In this document: positions 5,322 through 11,282 of the stretch, piece after piece | Numbering within the stretch: position 1 is the first letter of the stretch | Layout: every line of letters starts with the position of its first letter | DNA from: Betaproteobacteria bacterium | GTDB lineage: Bacteria > Pseudomonadota > Gammaproteobacteria > Burkholderiales > SG8-39 | Reading direction: 5' to 3' | Length of the DNA: 11,282 nucleotides | Assembly (NCBI GenBank): GCA_011391185.1 | Contig: JAABRB010000082.1 | Coordinates: forward strand, 1-11,282 | Position numbers and translations under genes: made by a program | The notes under the pieces: generated by a model | The model's database searches: none | Seen by the model: the letters and a program-made list of their open reading frames with translations, nothing else | What the model was told of the DNA's origin: nothing

Positions 5322-7313
5322 ATGGCACGCAAGGCTGGCGATTACCGCGCCGAAGACATTGAAATCCTTGAGGATCTCTCGCCGATCCTCCACCGACCGG
5401 GCATGTACACCGACCCGGTCAATCCCAATCACGCGCTGGTCGAGGCGATCGACAATGCATCCGACGAAGGCCTGGCCGGTTTCGCGCAGGCCGTCTCGGT
5501 CGTGCTGTACGAGGACGGCTCGGCTGCGGTGGAGGACGACGGCCGGGGCATACCCGTCGATATGCACCCGAAAAAGAAGGTTCCTGCGGTCCAGGTGATC
5601 TTCACGACCCTCCACTCGGGGGGGAAATTCAGAAAGACCGACAAGGATGCCGTCTACCGGATCGCCGGCGGACTGCACGGTGTGGGCGTGTGCGTCACGA
5701 ACGCGCTCGCGAACCGGCTCGAGGTCGAAGTGAAGCGGGACGGTGGGCTCTACCGCCTGGTATTCGCCGACAACGGCAAGGTCAAGGAGCCTCTGAAGAA
5801 GATCCGCGGCGTGGGGCCGCGCGAAACCGGCACACGGATCCGGTTCTGGCCCGATCCGAGGTACTTTGATTCGCCGAAGATCGTCCAGCAGGACATTGCC
5901 GTGCTGCTGCGCGCGAAGGCGATGCTGCTTCCGGGCGTGAAGTTCACGCTGGGCATCGAGAAGAACGGCAAGATCGCGGAGACGACCTGGAAATTTCCGG
6001 ACGGCATCCGGGGCTACTTCAGCGATGCGATGACGGCCCGCGATGCGGTTGCCGAGACCTTTTTCGGCGAGCGCTACATCCATGCGCAATCCGAGTCGGA
6101 CAACTTCGCGGAGGGCGAGGGCGCACTCTGGGCCATTGCGTGGGCCCGGGACGGCGAGATCGTCGCGGAGTCGTACGTGAACATGATCCCCACCCGCCAC
6201 GGCGGCACCCACGTGTCCGGACTGAGGGAAGGCGCGTACAACGCGATCAAGAGCTTTATCGATCACCACGCAATGGGCCAGCGCGGACTCAAGATCGTTC
6301 CCGAGGACGTCTGGTCGCGAGCCTCGTACGTGCTCGCCGTGAAGATGCTCGATCCGCAGTTCAAGGGTCAGGTGAAGAACGAGCTCATCTCGCGCGACGC
6401 CGTAAAGCTCATGGCGCAGATGGTGCGGGACCCATTCGAGCTCTGGCTGAATCAACACGTCGATGAGGGCAAGCGCATCGCGGAGGTGGTGATCGCCCAG
6501 GCGCTGGCCCGGACCCGGGCGGCGCAGAAGGTGGAGCGTCGCAAGATCTCGGGCATTGCGGTTCTGCCGGGCAAGCTGACCGACTGCGCGTCTGACGATC
6601 CGGAGCGCAACGAGCTCTTCATTGTCGAGGGGGATTCGGCGGGTGGCTCGGCGAAGCAGGCGCGCGACAAGGAATTCCAGGCTGTGCTGCCGCTCAAGGG
6701 CAAGCCGAAGAACACCTGGCAGGACAGCACGGAATCGCTCTACGCCAACAAGGAGATCGAGGCGATCGCCCAGGCAATCGGCGTGGACCCACACAAGCTC
6801 GGCGACCCGACCAATCTCGGCGGGCTCCGGTACCGGAAGGTCGTGATCCTGGCCGATGCGGACGTGGATGGCTCGCACATTCAGGTGCTTCTGCTCACGC
6901 TATTCTTCCAGCACTTTCCCAGGCTCATCGAGCAGGGCAGCGTGTTCGTGGCGCAGCCGCCGCTCTTTCGCATCGACGTCCCGTCGCAGGGAAAAGGCAA
7001 GCCGGCGCGGAAGCTCTACGCGCTCGACAAGCAGGAGCTCGCCGCGATGGAAGAAAAGCTCGGGGACGAAGGCGTGCGCGAAGGCGCCTGGACGGTGAGC
7101 CGGTTCAAGGGCCTGGGCGAAATGAGCCCGGAGCAGCTCTGGGAAACCACGCTCAATCCCGATACGCGGCGGATGCTGCCGGTGCGCGTCGAGGATGGCA
7201 TGCTCGATGCCGACCGCGCTGTCTTCAACATGATGATGGCGCGCGAGAACTCGCAGGCGCGGCGTGAGTGGATGGAGACCTTCGGCAATCTCGTGGATGC
7301 CGACATCTCGTAG
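5322..7313 (+). CDS. parE: DNA topoisomerase IV subunit B (ParE)
   Basis: This is the ATPase subunit of topoisomerase IV, which with ParC unlinks daughter chromosomes. It has 663 residues, slightly longer than E. coli ParE (630). The GHKL ATPase domain has E41 and N45 in [16 protein letters not shown] at 72-78 and [14 protein letters not shown] at 116-129. The transducer domain follows. The TOPRIM domain carries EGDSAGG with E436 and the DADVDG motif with metal-binding D512, D514 and D516. [18 protein letters not shown] near the C-terminus is also typical. It is ParE rather than GyrB because it starts with the short form ending in RPGMYTD, lacks the gyrase TOPRIM insertion, and is followed by parC. 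ATG 5322 is the first possible start, since a stop sits in frame at 5304. The GGGGAG at 5314-5319 is unusually close, only two bases away. Confidence 0.97.
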   Translation: MARKAGDYRAEDIEILEDLSPILHRPGMYTDPVNPNHALVEAIDNASDEGLAGFAQAVSVVLYEDGSAAVEDDGRGIPVDMHPKKKVPAVQVIFTTLHSGGKFRKTDKDAVYRIAGGLHGVGVCVTNALANRLEVEVKRDGGLYRLVFADNGKVKEPLKKIRGVGPRETGTRIRFWPDPRYFDSPKIVQQDIAVLLRAKAMLLPGVKFTLGIEKNGKIAETTWKFPDGIRGYFSDAMTARDAVAETFFGERYIHAQSESDNFAEGEGALWAIAWARDGEIVAESYVNMIPTRHGGTHVSGLREGAYNAIKSFIDHHAMGQRGLKIVPEDVWSRASYVLAVKMLDPQFKGQVKNELISRDAVKLMAQMVRDPFELWLNQHVDEGKRIAEVVIAQALARTRAAQKVERRKISGIAVLPGKLTDCASDDPERNELFIVEGDSAGGSAKQARDKEFQAVLPLKGKPKNTWQDSTESLYANKEIEAIAQAIGVDPHKLGDPTNLGGLRYRKVVILADADVDGSHIQVLLLTLFFQHFPRLIEQGSVFVAQPPLFRIDVPSQGKGKPARKLYALDKQELAAMEEKLGDEGVREGAWTVSRFKGLGEMSPEQLWETTLNPDTRRMLPVRVEDGMLDADRAVFNMMMARENSQARREWMETFGNLVDADIS

Positions 7314-7323
7314 AAAGCGCGGT

Positions 7324-9789
7324 ATGGACGAACAGAAAGACCTTTTCGAGGCCTCGGGCGGCGCTACTGCCGTTGCGGATCGGAAGCCGAAAAAGGGCGC
7401 CGGGGCGGCGCCGGCCGCCGCGCCTTCCGCGCCCGCAGATGGGTTGGGTGGATCAAAGCTCCCACCGAACTTTGCCCCGATGACGGGCGAGTTCGGCGAG
7501 ACCCTGCCACTCGGGAGGTACGCGGCATCCCAGTACCTGCAGTATGCGATCGCGACCGTAAAGGATCGCGCGTTGCCGCGCGTCGCCGACGGCCAGAAAC
7601 CGGTGCAGGCGCGGATTCTCTACGCAATGTGGGAGCTCGGCGGTCGGGCGGGCACGCCGCGCAAGAAATCCGCGCGCGTGGTCGGCGACGTGCTCGGCAA
7701 ATTCCACCCGCATGGCGATGCCTCCGTGTACGACGCGCTGGTGCGCCTCGCGCAGGACTTCACCATGCGCTACCCGCTGATCGATGGCGAAGGGAACTTC
7801 GGGTCGCGGGATGGCGATGACCCGGCCGCGATGCGCTACACGGAGGCGCGGCTCACGAAGTTCGCAGAGGTGCTGCTGGCGGAACTCGACAGCGGCACCG
7901 TGGATTTCGCGCCGAACTACGACGGCAGCATCGAAGAGCCCGCGGTGCTTCCCGCACGACTCCCGGTCGTCCTGCTCAACGGCGCTTCGGGAATAGCGGT
8001 CGGCATGGCAACGGAGGTGCCGAGCCACAATCTGAATGAAGTCGTGCAGGGCGCGATCGCGATGATCCGCGATCCGGGAGTCAGCGTCGCCGGGTTGATG
8101 AAGCACATCAAGGGCCCCGATTTCGCGGGGGGCGGCCAGATCATCACGCCGCGCGCCGATATTCGCGCCGCGTACGAAAGCGGGCGCGGGTCGGTTCGGG
8201 TCCGCGCCAAGTGGACGATCGAGCGCCTGGCGCGTGGGCAATGGCAGGTTGTCGCGCACGAGTTCCCGCCCGGCTCCTCGGCGCGCAAAGTGCTCGAGGA
8301 GATCGACGCGATCACGAATCCACAGCCGCGCACGGGAAAGAAATCGCTGAGCGCCGACCAGACTCGCGAGAAGCAGCTCATGCTGTCGATGCTGGATCGG
8401 GTGCGCGATGAATCGGACCGGACCCATCCCGTTCGCCTGGTGTTCGAGCCCAAGACGTCGAAGATCGACGCGACCGAGTTCGTGAATCTGCTCCTCGCGA
8501 AGACGAGCATGGAGACGAATACGTCCATCAACCTGGTCATGGTGGGACTTGACGGCCGGCCCGCGGGAAAGAGCCTCAAGGATGTACTCAGGGATTGGCT
8601 CGATTTCCGGTTCGCGACGGTTACCCGGCGCACCCGCTTCCGGCTCGACAAGGTGCTGGACCGGATTCACATTCTCGAAGGGCGCTTGATCGTCCTCTTG
8701 AACGTCGACAAGGTCATCAAGATCATCCGGAATGCAGACGAACCGAAGCGCGATCTGATCAAGGCGTTCAAGCTGACCGAGCGCCAGGCGGAGGACATTC
8801 TGGAGATCCGGCTGCGGCAACTGGCCAAGCTCGAACACATCAAGGTGGAGCGTGAGCTCGGCGACCTGCGCACGGACAAGAAGGGGCTCGAGAAAGTGCT
8901 GGGAAGCCGCAAGTCGCTCGAAGCGCTGGTCATCGAGGAACTCGAGCAGGATGCCAAGACGTTCGGCGACAAGCGGCGCACCAGGCTCGAGGAATCGGAG
9001 AAAGCGGCCGTGGAGGTGCCGGTGATCGACGAGCCGGTCACCGTCATTTTCTCGAAGAACGGCTGGGTGCGGATGCGCCAGGGATGGCAGGTTGATCCGA
9101 CGGGACTTTCGTTCAAGGAAGGCGACGCGCTGCAGACGCTGATTCCGTGCCGGACCGTGGATCCCGTGCTGTTCGTTGACTCGAAGGGACGCGCGTACAC
9201 ACTGCAGGCGGGCGATCTGCCCCCGGCGCGCGGGGACGGCGCGCCGGCGTCGTCGCTGGTCGACGTACAGGAGGGCGGGCGCATCGTCCATTGCGTGGGG
9301 GGCAGGCCGGAAACGCGCCTGCTGGTGGCGTCGAGCGGCGGTTACGGCTTCCTGTGCACGATCGCGGACATGATCTCGAATCGCCGCGCCGGACGCGAGT
9401 TCATGTCCGTGGAAGCGGACGAGGTGCCGCTTGCACCGGCAGTATACGAAGAGGCGCGCGGGAATTTCGTGGTCGCCTTGGCAGAACAGGGGCGACTGCT
9501 CACATTTAACATTGCGGAAATGCGGCAGATGACGAAAGGCCGCGGCGTAATCGTGATGGGCCTCGAGAAGGACGAGAAGCTGATCGCCGTCGCGGTGACG
9601 AACGCAAAGGAGTTGATCGTCGAGGGTGTCGGCCGCGGCGGCAAGGAAAGACAGGTGCGGCTTGCCGGTGAAAAGCTTGCGCACCACTTCGGCCACCGCG
9701 CGCGCATGGGGCGCGTCCTGCCCGACAAGCTGAAGCCGCGTGCCCTCGTGCTTCCGCCGAAACCCGAGCCGCCGCCTGCGGGTCGCTAA
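7324..9789 (+). CDS. parC: DNA topoisomerase IV subunit A (ParC)
   Basis: This is the DNA cleavage-religation subunit of topoisomerase IV, 821 residues from ATG 7324, ten bases after parE stops. An upstream in-frame ATG at 7264 overlaps parE and adds nothing family-like. Residues 10-50 form an Ala/Gly/Pro/Lys-rich extension before the core starts near 61 ([15 protein letters not shown]). The catalytic pair is R171-Y172 in MRYTEARL. The quinolone region reads [17 protein letters not shown] (121-137), so the E. coli Ser80 position is Ala133 and the Glu84 position is Asp137. At 91-98 the motif reads QKPVQARI, where most relatives I recall have QRR. The tower and coiled-coil regions and a C-terminal beta-pinwheel with GWVR and GYGF repeats follow, ending in a proline-rich tail. 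NYDGSIEEP and [19 protein letters not shown] resemble betaproteobacterial ParC. The ribosome binding site is weak, and translation is probably coupled to parE. Confidence 0.96.
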   Translation: MDEQKDLFEASGGATAVADRKPKKGAGAAPAAAPSAPADGLGGSKLPPNFAPMTGEFGETLPLGRYAASQYLQYAIATVKDRALPRVADGQKPVQARILYAMWELGGRAGTPRKKSARVVGDVLGKFHPHGDASVYDALVRLAQDFTMRYPLIDGEGNFGSRDGDDPAAMRYTEARLTKFAEVLLAELDSGTVDFAPNYDGSIEEPAVLPARLPVVLLNGASGIAVGMATEVPSHNLNEVVQGAIAMIRDPGVSVAGLMKHIKGPDFAGGGQIITPRADIRAAYESGRGSVRVRAKWTIERLARGQWQVVAHEFPPGSSARKVLEEIDAITNPQPRTGKKSLSADQTREKQLMLSMLDRVRDESDRTHPVRLVFEPKTSKIDATEFVNLLLAKTSMETNTSINLVMVGLDGRPAGKSLKDVLRDWLDFRFATVTRRTRFRLDKVLDRIHILEGRLIVLLNVDKVIKIIRNADEPKRDLIKAFKLTERQAEDILEIRLRQLAKLEHIKVERELGDLRTDKKGLEKVLGSRKSLEALVIEELEQDAKTFGDKRRTRLEESEKAAVEVPVIDEPVTVIFSKNGWVRMRQGWQVDPTGLSFKEGDALQTLIPCRTVDPVLFVDSKGRAYTLQAGDLPPARGDGAPASSLVDVQEGGRIVHCVGGRPETRLLVASSGGYGFLCTIADMISNRRAGREFMSVEADEVPLAPAVYEEARGNFVVALAEQGRLLTFNIAEMRQMTKGRGVIVMGLEKDEKLIAVAVTNAKELIVEGVGRGGKERQVRLAGEKLAHHFGHRARMGRVLPDKLKPRALVLPPKPEPPPAGR

Positions 9790-9807
9790 GGGAGCCCCGA
9801 AGAAGCC

Positions 9808-9835
9808 CGTCATTCCCGCGGAGGCGGGAATCCAG
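9808..9835 (+). repeat. Hairpin repeat with ATTCCC-N8-GGGAAT core (dRS3-like), copy 1
   Basis: The stem ATTCCCGC (9812-9819)/GCGGGAAT (9824-9831) is perfect, with a GGAG loop, flanked by CGTC and CCAG. The core fits ATTCCC-N8-GGGAAT, the pattern described for Neisseria dRS3 repeats and seen in intergenic repeats of many proteobacteria. It lies 19 bases after the parC stop. No T-run follows. Confidence 0.7.
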
Positions 9836-9857
9836 TCTGATCCCATCCAGATTCCTC

Positions 9858-9885
9858 CTGGATCCTCGCTTACGCGAGGATGAAC
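9858..9885 (-). repeat. Hairpin repeat, inverted and diverged copy 2
   Basis: Read on the - strand, this 28-mer matches copy 1 at 20 of 28 positions and ends in the same ATCCAG. The stem ATCCTCGC (9862-9869)/GCGAGGAT (9874-9881) is also perfect. Four of the eight differences form two compensatory pairs, which preserve the stem. An inverted GTCTGAT (9835-9841)/ATCAGAC (9888-9894) encloses this copy. Confidence 0.65.
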
Positions 9886-9918
9886 CGATCAGACTTTCCC
9901 CGGGTCGAACCCCCGGCA

Positions 9919-9947
9919 TTGCCGAGCGGTACCGGCTGATCTATCCT
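9919..9947 (+). promoter_or_regulatory. Candidate sigma-70 promoter for the aminotransferase gene
   Basis: TTGCCG (9919-9924) and TATCCT (9942-9947) each match consensus at four of six positions and are 17 bases apart, the preferred spacing. Transcription would start near 9954, leaving a leader of about 40 bases before the ATG at 9993. Such a match can arise by chance. Confidence 0.35.
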
Positions 9948-9992
9948 GCGCGGCGTCCACGCCGGTTCCGCGTGGCGTGCCTGGAGACGTGG

Positions 9993-11243
9993 ATGCGTGA
10001 ATTGTTTGGAGAGTTGAACCCCCAGCCGCGGCTGCTGATGGGACCCGGTCCGATCACCGCCGATCCACGCGTGCTGCGCGCCATGTCCGCGCAGCTTCTC
10101 GGCCAATTCGACCCCCAATTCCGGGCGTATATGGTCGAGACGATGGAACTCTATCGGCAAGTCTTCGAGACCCGGAATCACTGGACGATGCTCGTCGATA
10201 GCACCGCGCGCGGCGGAATTGAGTCGGTGATGGTTTCGCTGATCGAACCCGGGGATCGCGTGCTGGTGGGCGTATTCGGGCGATTCGGACAGCTCAAGTG
10301 CGAGATCGCGCGGCGATGCGGCGCGAACGTGACGGCATTGGAAACGGAGTGGGGGACTGTGTTTCGACCCGAGCAGATCGAGGCCGCCGTCAAACAGCAT
10401 CGGCCCATGCTGGTGGCGCTCTGCCAGGGCGATACGTCGACGACGATGGCCCAGCCGCTGGCCGAGATCGGGCGAATCTGCCACGCTCATGACGCGCTCC
10501 TCTACGTCGATGCGACGGCTTCGATTCTCGGCATGCCGCTGAAGGTCGACGCCTGGGAGATCGACGCGTGCACGGCCGGATTGCAGAAGTGCCTGGCGGG
10601 GCCTTCGGGCGCCGCGCCGATCACGCTCGGCAACCGGGTTGCCGGCGCGATCTACCGGAGACGCCACATCGAGGAGGGCGTGCGTCCGGTGGACTTCGTC
10701 CCCGGGGAAGGGACGGTCATTGCATCGAATTATTTCGACCTTGCAATGATCATGGATTACTGGGGTGACATGGGCCTCAATCACCACACCGAAGCGACCA
10801 CGATGCTCTACGGTGCGCGCGAGTGCGCACGCATCGCGCTGCAAGAAGGGCTGCCTGGCGTTCACCGGCGCCACGCCGTGGCGAGCCAAGCGCTGGTGGC
10901 CGGGTTGCAGGCGATGGGCTTGCGGGTGTTCGGTGATCTCGAGCACAAGATGCCGAACGTCACGGGCGTCTGGATTCCGGCTGGCGTGGATGCGAACCGG
11001 GTTCGCGCTCGTATGCTCGAGGACTTCAGCATCGAGATCGGAACGTCGTTCGGGCCGCTGCATGGCAAGGTCTGGCGCATCGGCACCATGGGCTACAACG
11101 CGCGCAAGGACGCCGTGCTGGTCACGCTCGGCGCACTCGATGCGGTGCTCGCCAAGGAAGGTTTCAGCCTGCCACGCGGTGCCGGGGTGGATGCGGCCTG
11201 CGAGGTGTACCGCGCCGGCGAGGCGAAAACGGGTGCCAAATGA
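9993..11243 (+). CDS. pucG: (S)-Ureidoglycine-glyoxylate aminotransferase (PucG/UGXT type)
   Basis: This 416-residue fold-type I, class V PLP aminotransferase probably moves the amino group of (S)-ureidoglycine to glyoxylate, giving oxalurate and glycine in purine (allantoin) breakdown. LLMGPGP at 14-20 is the family N-terminal loop. D173 in YVDATAS should contact the PLP ring nitrogen, and K199 in GLQKCLAGPSG is the PLP lysine. R362 in WRIGTMG should bind the substrate carboxylate. Q38 (LLGQFDPQF) and N263 (GLNHHTEATTMLYG) match the Gln and Asn I recall as specific to B. subtilis PucG and absent from alanine-glyoxylate aminotransferase, and this supports the ureidoglycine call. An ordinary alanine- or serine-glyoxylate aminotransferase is the alternative. 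ATG 9993 is chosen for GGAG at 9983-9986, six bases away; GTG 9972 would add seven residues. No other purine gene is visible nearby. Confidence 0.82.
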   Translation: MRELFGELNPQPRLLMGPGPITADPRVLRAMSAQLLGQFDPQFRAYMVETMELYRQVFETRNHWTMLVDSTARGGIESVMVSLIEPGDRVLVGVFGRFGQLKCEIARRCGANVTALETEWGTVFRPEQIEAAVKQHRPMLVALCQGDTSTTMAQPLAEIGRICHAHDALLYVDATASILGMPLKVDAWEIDACTAGLQKCLAGPSGAAPITLGNRVAGAIYRRRHIEEGVRPVDFVPGEGTVIASNYFDLAMIMDYWGDMGLNHHTEATTMLYGARECARIALQEGLPGVHRRHAVASQALVAGLQAMGLRVFGDLEHKMPNVTGVWIPAGVDANRVRARMLEDFSIEIGTSFGPLHGKVWRIGTMGYNARKDAVLVTLGALDAVLAKEGFSLPRGAGVDAACEVYRAGEAKTGAK

Positions 11244-11269
11244 CCGCGCGAATCACCGCTGATCGTGCG

Positions 11270-11275
11270 TATAAT
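11270..11275 (+). promoter_or_regulatory. Perfect TATAAT box near the window end
   Basis: An exact -10 consensus lies 27 bases after the aminotransferase stop, in otherwise GC-rich sequence. No convincing -35 box stands 16-18 bases upstream. It suggests a new transcription unit beginning just beyond the window, possibly an RNA gene or a well-expressed operon. Confidence 0.4.
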
Positions 11276-11282
11276 CGGTTCG

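Noticed and set aside
5256..6878. A 540-residue - strand open frame opposite parE
   Set aside because: It is a shadow of parE; no domain is visible, and the + strand frame carries all ParE motifs.
7264..7323. A longer ParC starting at 7264 within parE
   Set aside because: The 20 extra residues are an out-of-frame reading of the parE end, with no ribosome binding site or family similarity.
7453..9846. A 797-residue - strand open frame opposite parC
   Set aside because: It mirrors parC codons in GC-rich DNA, has no recognisable domain or ribosome binding site, and its composition is rich in Arg and His as expected for a shadow frame.
9895..9926. tRNA T-arm-like string on the - strand (GGGGGTTCGACC)
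   Set aside because: No acceptor, anticodon or D arm can be built around it and the loop is not canonical.
9870..11063. A 397-residue - strand open frame opposite the aminotransferase
   Set aside because: The same GC-driven shadow effect; the + strand carries an intact PLP enzyme.

Overview
This is an 11.3 kb, GC-rich stretch of ordinary bacterial chromosome with every recognisable gene on the + strand. The proteins suggest a betaproteobacterium. ParC in particular carries the long core motifs I associate with Neisseria and Burkholderiales ParC, and parE and parC sit side by side. This placement comes from recalled protein similarity, not from a search. I see no transposase, integrase, phage gene, CRISPR array or toxin cluster.

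Layout. (1) 1-224: the C-terminal tail of acetyl-CoA synthetase, cut by the window edge. (2) 261-1673: a GlcD/D-2-hydroxyglutarate-dehydrogenase-type flavoprotein with its metal and substrate residues intact. (3) 1674-2190: a 517-base stretch without protein genes, built around an intact tRNA-Ser(GGA) at 1894-1984. Upstream is a 37-nt copy of the tRNA 5' half that stops right after the anticodon and runs straight into a long hairpin. Downstream is a short copy of the tRNA 3' end. This is the most unusual part of the window. (4) 2191-5137: a likely three-gene operon with 25 and 30 base gaps: a D-aminoacylase-type amidohydrolase, an unrecognised 111-aa protein, and a YpfJ-type membrane-anchored zinc metallopeptidase. 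A candidate terminator follows. (5) 5322-9789: parE and parC, the two subunits of topoisomerase IV, 10 bases apart, with a hairpin leader in front of parE. (6) 9790-9992: an intergenic gap holding a pair of inverted ATTCCC-type hairpin repeats whose stems differ by compensatory changes, then a candidate promoter. (7) 9993-11243: a PucG-type (S)-ureidoglycine-glyoxylate aminotransferase. A perfect TATAAT lies just before the right edge, so another transcription unit probably starts beyond it.

Functionally the window combines housekeeping (topoisomerase IV for chromosome decatenation, a serine tRNA, acetate activation) with small-molecule catabolism (D-2-hydroxyacid oxidation, N-acyl-D-amino acid or related amide hydrolysis, ureide nitrogen salvage). 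The catabolic genes do not form one obvious pathway. I found no convincing new multi-gene system; the best leads are the rearranged tRNA-Ser locus, the covarying repeat pair and the unrecognised 111-aa protein.
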